NCBI GenBank assembly: GCA_041917855.1
Contig: JAYRWT010000039.1
Location: forward strand, 1 to 7,052
DNA: 7,052 nt
From: CALBLZ01 sp041917855
GTDB taxonomy: Bacteria; Patescibacteriota; UBA1384; CAILIB01
Reading direction: 5' to 3'
How positions within the stretch are numbered: position 1 is the stretch's first letter; each line of letters begins with the position of its first letter. The notes below the pieces were generated by a model. The model worked only from the letters and a program-made list of their open reading frames with translations, was not told the origin of the DNA and did no database searches. Shown in pieces: positions 1 through 6,196 of the stretch. The position numbers were made by a program, and so were the translations under genes.

Positions 1-2164
1 GATAGGTAGTTACATGTTCCCATGCATAGAGTATATCTGTGTGCACGCCAGAAACTGCATCCTCAATATGCTGCCATGGCGTGGACTCGGGCACGCTGAT
101 GGTGAGGTCACGGGTAGTCACTGGGAATGTCGGTAGACTTGCAAAAAAGTGTTGTTGTGGCGCGTTGTACAGCTCTTTGGTGGTAAAGCTACAAAAGACA
201 ATATTCCTACCACGTCGAATTTTATAGTCGGCAATTACCGCTTCAGGGATTACTAGAATTTCGGCACGTGCGGTGTTTTTGGCGATTGCTTCGGCAGCGG
301 CAACGTACTGTTTAGCTTTTGCTACAAGTTCCTCATGTGAGAGCTTGCTCGAGCGTAGAAGTATAGAAAAACGTTCTTCTTCTGAATGGTCGGCACTAAA
401 TACATGCCCGACCTCAAATAAAGTAAGCTCTTCCTCATCTGCGTTAACTTCTGAAACTGACTCAAGGAGTAGCGGTAAATGACTAGGCACTAGGTGCGTA
501 TCATTACTTGAAAGCGGGTTAGCTAGCGCCAGTGCTTGCTTGCTCAACCCAGCCTTCATCAGTCGTGCGGGAGAGGTAAAGGGTGCATGAAGCACCTCAT
601 AGGCCCCAAGTGCGCTAAAGCCTGCGCGAATAGCATTTCGTACGGTAAATTGTCGGTTACGCTGGGGGGCCTTAACCGCACCCAACGGTAGTGAGGTAGG
701 AATGCGTTCAAAGCCCCAGATGCGGCCAACTTCTTCAATGACATCTTCGGCAATACGAACGTCTTTGCGCCAGCTTGGCGGAGAGCAGCTTAGCTTTGCT
801 TTACTGATGCTGCGAATACTAAAGCCAAGTTGCTGGAGGGTAACTTTTGCTTCGTGGGGAGGAATACGCACACCGAGTACATCGTGCAAATGTGTAAATT
901 CAAGCTCGATAGTAGGTGTGTCAGCATGACCCCCACGGCGTTCATCTAAAATGGCTGAAATTGGATGTGCAGCCCCGAGCTGTTGCCAAAGCTCTGCGGC
1001 TCGCTTAAGTGCGGTAACAGTTAGCTCGGCATCTACTCCCTTTTCAAAGCGTGAACTAGCCTCTGAGCGTAGTCCTAGACGGCGAGAAGTACGGCGAATC
1101 TGGCCAGGCTCAAAGTGCGCGGCCTCAAGTAGCACCTGTGTAGTGCTTGGTTGAATAGCGCTACTCTTGCCGCCCATAATGCCGCAAAGATCTACAATGG
1201 TGCCCTTTGTGTCGGTAATAATTATATCGCCAGAAGCAAGTTCGCGCTGGCTCCCGTCGAGTAAGCTGAGTGATTCATTGGCTTTAGCCGCGCGAATGGT
1301 TAGCTCAATATTTTTACCATTAGTGAGCACCTCTGCATCGTACGCATGCAGCGGCTGACCAAGCTCAAGCATGACGTAGTTGGTGACATCAACAATGACG
1401 TTAATTGGCCGAATATTGCACAGCAACAAACGGCGCTGCAGCCACCACGGCGATTGGCTTAGGTTGTCTACTTTAAATAGCAGTGCAGAAAACCTTTCAC
1501 ACCCTGCTGAAGGATCAATGATTACCTTGGCTGCAGTAGTATCTGCGGCGTTACTCAGGCTAGCAATGGCAGGCTCCAAAAGTTTGCGATGCTCAAATGC
1601 CGCTACCTCTCGAGCCAGGCCAAGGTGCGACAAGAGATCTGAACGGTTCGGGGTAACTTCAAGCTGAAGTACAGCATCGTCTAGGTCTAGTGCCTTGGCG
1701 AGCAAGGTGCCTGGTTTAAGAGCTAGATTTAACGTATCTAGGTCCCAAATGTCGTGATTGTGTTCAGGTAGGGCAATACCAATCTCCTGTGGAGCACAAA
1801 TCATACCAAATGACTTCTCACCTCGAATAGTACTCTCGCCAATGCAGAACGGCTCCCCCTGCAAAGGGTGAACTACTGATCCCGGTAGGGCGACCGCAAC
1901 ATGCATGCCCTCACGCAAGTTTGTACCGCCGCACACTATTTGGATAGTTTTGTCTCCACAGTCTACCTGGGTTATATGCAGCCTGTCAGCCTGGGGGTGC
2001 TTAGATAGTGATTCAATTCTCCCCACCACTATTTTCTCAAGCTCGGCTGAGTAATCGCGAAAGCCATCTAACTCCGACGAAGTCATTCTAAAGCGCTCCC
2101 CTAGTTCAAGAGGCTTGGTGTGTGTAGCAACGTATTCTGTAAGCCAGCGGTAGCTAATTAACAT
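1..2164 (-). CDS. pheT: Phenylalanyl-tRNA synthetase beta subunit (3' end cut by the window edge)
   Basis: Beta subunit of the (alpha-beta)2 enzyme that charges tRNA-Phe; this subunit binds tRNA and hydrolyses Tyr-tRNA-Phe. I translated the frame by hand and it stays open from the ATG at 2164 to the edge, 721 residues, with no frameshift. An EMAP/OB-like tRNA-binding region starts near residue 45 (VVGRIESL, then HPQADRL). The B3/4 editing domain holds NYVMLELGQPLHAYD at 262-276, LLEAAHF near 345-351 and GLRSEASSRFEKGVD near 364-378. The expected editing-site residues are present by eye: His273, Glu347, Ser367 (Thr or Ser in the family) and Ala369. B5 follows at about 422-490 (PPSWRKDV, VIEEVGRIWGFERIP). 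The FDX-ACB anticodon-binding domain begins near 676 (LPTFPVTTRDL) and is cut. Family members are about 790-800 residues, so some 50-80 are missing. The start overlaps the pheS stop by 7 bp (ATGTTAA), which suggests translational coupling. No Shine-Dalgarno sequence is visible. Confidence 0.97.
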   Translation of the reverse strand, partial: MLISYRWLTEYVATHTKPLELGERFRMTSSELDGFRDYSAELEKIVVGRIESLSKHPQADRLHITQVDCGDKTIQIVCGGTNLREGMHVAVALPGSVVHPLQGEPFCIGESTIRGEKSFGMICAPQEIGIALPEHNHDIWDLDTLNLALKPGTLLAKALDLDDAVLQLEVTPNRSDLLSHLGLAREVAAFEHRKLLEPAIASLSNAADTTAAKVIIDPSAGCERFSALLFKVDNLSQSPWWLQRRLLLCNIRPINVIVDVTNYVMLELGQPLHAYDAEVLTNGKNIELTIRAAKANESLSLLDGSQRELASGDIIITDTKGTIVDLCGIMGGKSSAIQPSTTQVLLEAAHFEPGQIRRTSRRLGLRSEASSRFEKGVDAELTVTALKRAAELWQQLGAAHPISAILDERRGGHADTPTIELEFTHLHDVLGVRIPPHEAKVTLQQLGFSIRSISKAKLSCSPPSWRKDVRIAEDVIEEVGRIWGFERIPTSLPLGAVKAPQRNRQFTVRNAIRAGFSALGAYEVLHAPFTSPARLMKAGLSKQALALANPLSSNDTHLVPSHLPLLLESVSEVNADEEELTLFEVGHVFSADHSEEERFSILLRSSKLSHEELVAKAKQYVAAAEAIAKNTARAEILVIPEAVIADYKIRRGRNIVFCSFTTKELYNAPQQHFFASLPTFPVTTRDLTISVPESTPWQHIEDAVSGVHTDILYAWEHVTTY

Positions 2165-3168
2165 GGTGGTTGTGCATCAAACTGCTTGAGGAAACGCACA
2201 TCATTTTGGGTAAAGAGTCGGATATCTGGTACCTGCTTTCGGATCATAATTGGACGTTCTACAGACGTACCAAAAGCCCAGCCGCGGTACACTTTAGGGT
2301 TTATACCAGCGCGCTTTAAAACATTAGGGTGAATCATGCCACAGCCAAGCATTTCTAGCCAGCCAGTATGCTTACCGGTACCTTGGGCATTCTTAAATCT
2401 AATATCTACCTCTGCACTTGGCTCGGTAAATGGAAAATGATGTGGACGGAATCGGGTTTCAACCTGATCGCCAAAGAGTCGCTTTACAAAGTATTCGAGT
2501 ACGCCCCGTAGGTCTGCAAACGTTGTCTCGGTGTCTACCATGATGGCGTCTATCTGGTGGAACATGGCAGAGTGAGTCTGGTCTGACTCACGACGGTACG
2601 TTTTACCGGGGACTACAACTCTAATTGGCATATCTTTGCGCAGGTAGCGCGCTCGCATTTCTAGCACCTGTTGGGCGGTAGTTTGTGTGCGCAGCAACAT
2701 AGTATCCGTAATATAGAAAGAATCGTGACTATCTCGCGCTGGATGGTCCTTGGCGATATTAAGGTTTTCAAAGTTATCTTCGTCAGAAACAAGTTCTGGG
2801 CCCTCTACTACCTCAAAAGAGAGGTCAGCAAAGATACCAACCATTTCTTCTATCATTGCGTGTATAGGGTGCAGTCGGCCAAAGGGCAGTGGCTGAGCAG
2901 GAACACTCATGTCAACCACCGGTCCGACTTGCTGTCGCGTAGTAGCTTCGTAAGCTTTCAGCTTGGTAGTAATCTCTTCTTTAAAGGCATTGAGTACCTG
3001 AGCACGTGCTTTTTTGTCGGCATCGGCAAGAGTGCGCAGCTCTTGCATGAGTAGGGTAAGACTGCCCTTTTTCCCAAAGATAGCAATGCGTAGCTCTTCA
3101 GCTGATTGTTGAGAGGCTATTCCCTCGCTTAGAGTGGAGCGGATTAACTCAAGATCGGAGTGACTCAT
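2158..3168 (-). CDS. pheS: Phenylalanyl-tRNA synthetase alpha subunit
   Basis: Catalytic class II subunit: it activates phenylalanine with ATP and transfers it to tRNA-Phe, working with the beta subunit encoded next. From the ATG at 3168 it has 336 residues, close to the E. coli subunit (327). Residues 1-90 form the N-terminal helical, probably coiled-coil, arm (ELRIAIFGKKGSLTLLM). The catalytic core follows: motif 1 at about 100-126 (HPIHAMIEEM...VEGPEL), HPARDSHDSFY near 142, motif 2 at about 186-217 (VVVPGKTYRRESDQTHSAMFHQ), FTEPSAEVD at 247-255, and LGCGMIHPNVL near 274. Motif 3 reads GWAFGTSVERP at 296-306; it keeps the Glu-Arg pair but has Ser where a Gly is usual. The start was chosen because MSHSDLELI matches family N termini. 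A TTG at 3183 would add five residues with no family support. The gene overlaps the upstream membrane-protein gene by 20 bp. No Shine-Dalgarno sequence is visible. Confidence 0.97.
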   Translation of the reverse strand: MSHSDLELIRSTLSEGIASQQSAEELRIAIFGKKGSLTLLMQELRTLADADKKARAQVLNAFKEEITTKLKAYEATTRQQVGPVVDMSVPAQPLPFGRLHPIHAMIEEMVGIFADLSFEVVEGPELVSDEDNFENLNIAKDHPARDSHDSFYITDTMLLRTQTTAQQVLEMRARYLRKDMPIRVVVPGKTYRRESDQTHSAMFHQIDAIMVDTETTFADLRGVLEYFVKRLFGDQVETRFRPHHFPFTEPSAEVDIRFKNAQGTGKHTGWLEMLGCGMIHPNVLKRAGINPKVYRGWAFGTSVERPIMIRKQVPDIRLFTQNDVRFLKQFDAQPPC

Positions 3169-3574
3169 GCGAAATACGAGCAATGGGTTTTTTCTCTGCC
3201 TGGAAGAAGAACTCGATCAAAATTGCCGCAGCAATCAGCGGGATAATGTCCCAGGCAGAAAGAATATGAATAAAGGTAAAGAAGCGGCTGATAACGAGCA
3301 CGCCTGCTAGTAGGGTCCCCTGGCGCAGTGAAATAGTAAAAGGTCGGCGTAGGACGTGACGTTGCAAGGTAAGGCGCTTTCCTAAATGTATAGCAAGTGC
3401 GCATACAATACTGGTGCAGACCCAGAGTGATATAAAAAAAGTCCAGAGCACGGCTGTGGAGGCTTGATTGGGTACCACGGTAGTTGCGATGCTGACAACT
3501 TGCGTAGCAGCGACTACCCCAGCGATACCCAGGATAATAAGTAGTAGGCGATTGCGCTGCTCGGTTGACTCCAC
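3149..3574 (-). CDS. Uncharacterised four-helix membrane protein between rbfA and pheS
   Basis: I do not recognise a named family. The 141-residue product has four likely membrane helices at about 9-33, 40-64, 84-106 and 108-125. The N terminus (ESTEQRNR), the 66-80 loop (KRLTLQRHVLRRP) and the C-terminal tail (EKKPIARISHESLRS) are polar and mostly basic, so the positive-inside rule places both ends and the middle loop in the cytoplasm. There is no signal peptide, enzyme motif, or cysteine or metal cluster. The start is GTG at 3574; the frame is closed upstream by the rbfA stop, and no ATG lies in frame nearby. It ends in TGA, and its last codons overlap the start of pheS by 20 bp, so translation is probably coupled. 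From memory, small membrane proteins with a SLRQG-type segment and paired C-terminal helices are common in CPR genomes, but I cannot verify homology here. The reading frame is well supported; the function is unknown. Confidence 0.82.
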   Translation of the reverse strand: MESTEQRNRLLLIILGIAGVVAATQVVSIATTVVPNQASTAVLWTFFISLWVCTSIVCALAIHLGKRLTLQRHVLRRPFTISLRQGTLLAGVLVISRFFTFIHILSAWDIIPLIAAAILIEFFFQAEKKPIARISHESLRS

Positions 3575-3592
3575 CTGGTTAGAATAGCATGT

Positions 3593-3940
3593 TTACCCTT
3601 GGTTGAGTAGCTCGTCCAGGTGTGCAGAATCCTCGGGATTAGTATCAAGCTCTAGGAATAGAGAAGGAATGGCGCGGCGCTTAAGGGCGCGTAGTAGCTC
3701 ACGCTCATAGCGATGTGTAAGCTTGCGAGCGCGGGAAAGCATGGCGTCGGATTGCTCCATGGGGAAAAAACGCAGCCAAACGGTTGCCTTTTGCATATCT
3801 AGCGATAACGAAACTGAAACAACGGTTACCAAACTGCCTGGCAAATCCTTGCGGAGCCAGGCAGAAAGGTGATCGCGAATTGCGTCTGCAAGCTGCGCAC
3901 CCTTGATACCTGAGCGGCTGCGGGCTTGAAAGAGGGGCAT
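3593..3940 (-). CDS. rbfA: Ribosome-binding factor A-like protein (divergent)
   Basis: RbfA is a single KH-type-II domain protein that binds immature 30S subunits and helps 16S rRNA 5'-end maturation, especially in the cold. The 115-residue length fits the family (about 115-135). Family-like blocks are an N-terminal helix (GAQLADAIRDHLSAWL, 14-29), the beta strands VTVVSVSLSLDMQKATVWLRF (38-58), and the C-terminal block LLRALKRRAIPSLFLELD (82-99) followed by an acidic helix ending LDELLNQ. The pattern vtV..V.vS.D...A.V...R..P.L.leLD is the basis of the call. The AxG kink motif of typical RbfA appears to be LTH (74-76) instead. The ATG at 3940 lies 3 bp after the rpsI stop with no Shine-Dalgarno sequence, so reinitiation or coupling is likely. 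Placement directly after ribosomal protein genes suits a ribosome-assembly role. The assignment rests on pattern matching by eye; another small KH-like ribosome factor is the main alternative. Confidence 0.78.
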   Translation of the reverse strand: MPLFQARSRSGIKGAQLADAIRDHLSAWLRKDLPGSLVTVVSVSLSLDMQKATVWLRFFPMEQSDAMLSRARKLTHRYERELLRALKRRAIPSLFLELDTNPEDSAHLDELLNQG

Positions 3941-3943
3941 TGC

Positions 3944-4324
3944 TTAACGCTTGGACCACTGAGGAGAGCGACGTGCGCTCTTGAAGCCGAACTTTTTGCG
4001 TTCCTTGGCGCGTGGGTCGCGGGTAAGGTAGCCTGCGCGCTTAAGCGTGGTGCGGTACTCCTCGTCAACTTCTAGGAGAGCACGGGCGACACCGTGGCGA
4101 ATAGCCTCAGATTGGCCATTAAAACCGCCTCCGCGCACGACAACCGTCATATCCATGCTAGCTTGACCTACAAGGCGCAGCGGAGCAAGGTAGACCTCAT
4201 CTGGAGTTTCTACAGCTTTATCGTTAATGGTTACCTTGCCGCCGCCAGTTGGGTACAGACGAACTTGAGCAATAGCCGTGTTGCGGCGACCAGTTCCGTA
4301 AAAGTAGCGTTTTTGTTCTGCCAT
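3944..4324 (-). CDS. rpsI: Small-subunit ribosomal protein uS9 (S9)
   Basis: Protein of the 30S head whose C-terminal tail reaches the P-site tRNA anticodon stem. The 126 residues are a normal length. The N terminus has YFYGTGRRNTAIAQVRLYPTGGGKVTIN (7-34, family signature FYGTGRRK.A.A.V.l..G.G..tvN). The middle has VVVRGGGFNGQSEAIRHGVARAL, and the basic tail ends RRSPQWSKR. The terminal Ser-Lys-Arg that contacts tRNA is intact; Trp replaces the more usual Phe or Tyr two residues before the KR pair. The ATG at 4324 lies 5 bp after the rplM stop, in the conserved rplM-rpsI pair. Only a weak AGGT sits about 12 bases upstream, so translation is probably coupled to rplM. Confidence 0.98.
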   Translation of the reverse strand: MAEQKRYFYGTGRRNTAIAQVRLYPTGGGKVTINDKAVETPDEVYLAPLRLVGQASMDMTVVVRGGGFNGQSEAIRHGVARALLEVDEEYRTTLKRAGYLTRDPRAKERKKFGFKSARRSPQWSKR

Positions 4325-4329
4325 AGGAG

Positions 4330-4743
4330 TTACTTACCTGCAAGGTTAGCGCCGTGTGGGTGCTCTGAGCCTGCGTATACATGCAAGCGCTTCATCCACT
4401 CGTTCTGTAGTTTGTTTTTTGGAAGCATCCCCTTAACGGAGTTGCGAATAATAAACTCTGGCTGCTTTTCCATCATAACTTTAGCAGTGGTGGTCTTGAG
4501 GTTACCCAGGTGACCTGAGTGACGGTAGTACTTTTTTTGCTCAAGCTTTGCACCGGTTAGTACAATTTGTGAAGCATTGGTGATGACAACGTGGTCACCG
4601 CAGTCCATGTTCATAGTAAAAGAGACCTTGTTCTTACCGCGCAATAAATCTGCAGCGCTAGTAGAAAGACGGCCGAGTACCTGGTTTGCAGCATCAATGT
4701 GATGCCAGGCTGGTTCGTGTTTGCGAATGTCTGATGTTTTCAT
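4330..4743 (-). CDS. rplM: Large-subunit ribosomal protein uL13 (L13)
   Basis: Early-assembly 50S protein that binds 23S rRNA. The 137 residues match the family length (about 140). Signatures in order are WHHIDAANQVLGRLSTSAADLLRGK (13-37), the Asp-Cys-Gly-Asp-His-Val-Val-Ile segment near 47-54, YYRHSGHLGNLK (72-83), and RNSVKGMLPKNKL (100-112) followed by LHVYAGSEHPH near the C terminus. All are standard. The ATG at 4743 is 5 bp after the rplQ stop. In many bacteria truA separates rplQ from rplM; here they abut. There is no Shine-Dalgarno sequence; the start is preceded directly by CCCCT. Confidence 0.98.
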   Translation of the reverse strand: MKTSDIRKHEPAWHHIDAANQVLGRLSTSAADLLRGKNKVSFTMNMDCGDHVVITNASQIVLTGAKLEQKKYYRHSGHLGNLKTTTAKVMMEKQPEFIIRNSVKGMLPKNKLQNEWMKRLHVYAGSEHPHGANLAGK

Positions 4744-4748
4744 AGGGG

Positions 4749-5186
4749 TTACTCTGCAGCTTCTTCGGTCGCAGCAGCAGTCTTTCCAGACTTGCGAACC
4801 TTAGTTTTAACGGTGGTTTCCTGCTCGATAATAGTTTCGAGAGGTGTACGGATGATTACCAGCTGTACCTTCTGTGAGCCATCACCTGGGCGGAACCCGA
4901 GCTTGGTACGGCGAATAAAGCCAGAAGTTCGGTCACCAAAACGTGACGGCATGTCTTCGAAGAGCTTGCGCACAGCGTTGTCATCAAAGAGATGAGCTTT
5001 TGCGTAGCGACGAGCTGCCAGATCCCCACGACGGGCAAAACTGATCAGTCGCTCAGCGCGAGCAACAACAGCACGCGCCTTGGCGTCTGTAGTTACAACT
5101 TTTTCGTACAGCACAAGGCTGGTGAGCAAGTTGCGCAGGGTGCTATCGCGGTGGTCGGCTTTTCGGCCTAGTTTAGGGGTAGTCAT
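4749..5186 (-). CDS. rplQ: Large-subunit ribosomal protein bL17 (L17)
   Basis: Bacteria-specific 50S protein near the peptide exit tunnel. The core (1-117) has the family N terminus KLGRKADHRDSTLRNLLTSL, followed by the helix TTDAKARAVVARAERLISFARRGDLAARR (32-60), FEDMPSRFGDRTSGFIRR near 76-93, and the closing strand KVQLVIIRTP. The remaining roughly 25 residues are a lysine/threonine-rich then alanine/glutamate-rich tail, likely flexible, of a kind common in this family. The ATG at 5186 follows the rpoA stop by 17 bp; rpoA-rplQ is one of the most conserved bacterial gene pairs. No Shine-Dalgarno sequence is visible in the gap. Confidence 0.98.
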   Translation of the reverse strand: MTTPKLGRKADHRDSTLRNLLTSLVLYEKVVTTDAKARAVVARAERLISFARRGDLAARRYAKAHLFDDNAVRKLFEDMPSRFGDRTSGFIRRTKLGFRPGDGSQKVQLVIIRTPLETIIEQETTVKTKVRKSGKTAAATEEAAE

Positions 5187-5203
5187 GACAATCTATGGTG
5201 AAA

Positions 5204-6148
5204 TTACTGAACGCGGGCCAGAACAATCTTAACTTCCTCAATGCCTTTCTTGCCAAGTCCAGGGATACCCTGAAGCTTGATGTCTGAAAGACGCATCAGG
5301 CCAGATAGAGTTTTGTAACCGGCTGCGGTGAGGGCGTGTACGGTACGACCGGATAGACCTGAGTCCTCTACTTTAGTCTTGGGATCAAGGCTGTGTAGAA
5401 TCTCGATAGCGTCATCGGTAACAATCAGCTCCTCATGTGAGGTGGTAGCATCGCTAGATGCTGGCTCAGTGTTTACACCGCCTGCAATAGCGTTGTACTG
5501 AGTAGTAAGAATCTGAGCGGCCATAGTTAGGGCGTCAGAAGGTTTTACGCTACCGTCGGTGTGCACGTCGAGGAGCAGCTTGTCGTAGTTGGTCATGTTA
5601 CCAACGCGGGTGTTTTCAACACGGTAAGAAACAGCAACTACTGGTGAGTACACACTATCTACGCTAATAACACCAACAACCTTTTCACGATCTAGCTTTT
5701 TCTCGATTGGTTCGTAGCCCTGGCCACGCTTTACACCAATACGGAGTGAGAGTTTGGCGCCGGCAGAAAGTGTAGCAATAACCTGATCGGTATTGACAAC
5801 TTGGCAGTCAGAATTGGCGGCAAACGCCTTAGCGGTGACCACACCTGCTGACTTAGCCTCAAGGTGTAGCTCTGCGCTATCGGTGTTCAGCTTAAAGCGG
5901 AGCATTTTGAGGTTGAGGATGATCTGTACTACGTCTTCTTTAACGTGAGGTACATTTGAAAACTCGTGATCAACACCGTCGATTTGTACGTAATCTACAG
6001 CAGCGCCTTCTAGTGAAGAAAGTAGTACGCGGCGTAGAGCGTTACCGAGGGTGGATGCATAGCCTGGGAAAAGAGGCTCAATGCGGAAAGTGCCGATAAA
6101 ATCGGTTTCCTGATCGGTGTGGGTAACTGGCAGTATGATATGTTCCAT
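5204..6148 (-). CDS. rpoA: DNA-directed RNA polymerase alpha subunit
   Basis: Dimerises to seed assembly of core RNA polymerase, and through its C-terminal domain contacts promoter DNA and activators. Its 314 residues are a normal length. The N-terminal domain shows FRIEPLFPGYASTLGNALRR (21-40) followed by VLLSSLEGAAV, VKEDVVQIILNLK (69-81), and the VENTRVGN..NYDKLLLDVHTDGSVKPSDAL region (177-207). A linker (about 222-245) rich in Thr, Ser and Glu leads to the helix-hairpin-helix C-terminal domain (about 250-314) with PGLGKKGIEEVK (296-307). By eye, Arg268 matches E. coli Arg265, but His271 replaces Asn268 and Gly302 replaces Ser299, both DNA-contact positions. This is the only gene here with a strong Shine-Dalgarno sequence (AAGGAG, 11 bases before the ATG), which supports the start at 6148 and suggests independent initiation. 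Confidence 0.98.
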   Translation of the reverse strand: MEHIILPVTHTDQETDFIGTFRIEPLFPGYASTLGNALRRVLLSSLEGAAVDYVQIDGVDHEFSNVPHVKEDVVQIILNLKMLRFKLNTDSAELHLEAKSAGVVTAKAFAANSDCQVVNTDQVIATLSAGAKLSLRIGVKRGQGYEPIEKKLDREKVVGVISVDSVYSPVVAVSYRVENTRVGNMTNYDKLLLDVHTDGSVKPSDALTMAAQILTTQYNAIAGGVNTEPASSDATTSHEELIVTDDAIEILHSLDPKTKVEDSGLSGRTVHALTAAGYKTLSGLMRLSDIKLQGIPGLGKKGIEEVKIVLARVQ

Positions 6149-6157
6149 AGGAAGAAG

Positions 6158-6165
6158 CTCTCCTT
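6158..6165 (-). promoter_or_regulatory. Strong Shine-Dalgarno site of rpoA
   Basis: On the minus strand the gap before rpoA reads AAGGAGAG, with the AAGGAG core 11 bases ahead of the ATG at 6148. It is a near-complete match to the anti-Shine-Dalgarno sequence, at the long end of usual spacing. None of the eight other gene starts visible here has a comparable site, so rpoA probably recruits ribosomes on its own rather than by coupling to rpsD, whose stop lies 32 bp upstream. Confidence 0.85.
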
Positions 6166-6174
6166 TATATAGTG

Positions 6175-6196
6175 GTACTACTAGCGAGAGTAGTAC
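6175..6196 (-). promoter_or_regulatory. Perfect 8-bp hairpin over the rpsD stop codon
   Basis: In the minus-strand RNA the arms GUACUACU and AGUAGUAC pair perfectly around a six-base loop (CUCGCU). The hairpin covers the last rpsD codons and both tandem TAG stops, and ends 9 bases before the rpoA Shine-Dalgarno core. No U-run follows (ACCACUAUAUAAAGG comes next), so it is not a rho-independent terminator. It could be a processing or translation-control element, or partly a by-product of Tyr-Tyr-Ser coding. The pairing is directly visible; the function is unproven. Confidence 0.5.

Noticed and set aside
39..1667. Several short plus-strand frames across the left 1.7 kb
   Set aside because: The minus strand carries one uninterrupted pheT frame through this whole stretch with all expected domains, so these are shadows.
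2671..3054. Open plus-strand frame of 127 codons antisense to pheS
   Set aside because: It lies entirely within the conserved pheS gene on the other strand, and no motif or initiation signal supports it.
3149..3151. Possible UGA recoding (as in some CPR lineages) at the membrane gene stop
   Set aside because: This TGA falls where an end is expected, just inside pheS. The conserved genes are intact under the standard code, with invariant glycines encoded by GGN.
3166..3183. Upstream TTG start for pheS at 3183
   Set aside because: It would add only LVFR-type residues with no family counterpart, increases overlap with the membrane gene, and has no Shine-Dalgarno support; the ATG at 3168 gives the usual MSH start.
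4325..4329. Plus-strand AGGAG that resembles a Shine-Dalgarno site
   Set aside because: It is the complement of the CTCCT spacer between rplM and rpsI, and no real plus-strand gene follows.
4094..4513. Open plus-strand frame of 139 codons antisense to rpsI and rplM
   Set aside because: It crosses two conserved genes and their junction, and its product is composition-driven with no family features.
4499..4515. Imperfect palindrome GGTTACC-CA-GGTGACC inside rplM
   Set aside because: It has one mismatch and encodes the conserved His-Leu-Gly-Asn-Leu stretch of uL13, so coding constraint explains it.
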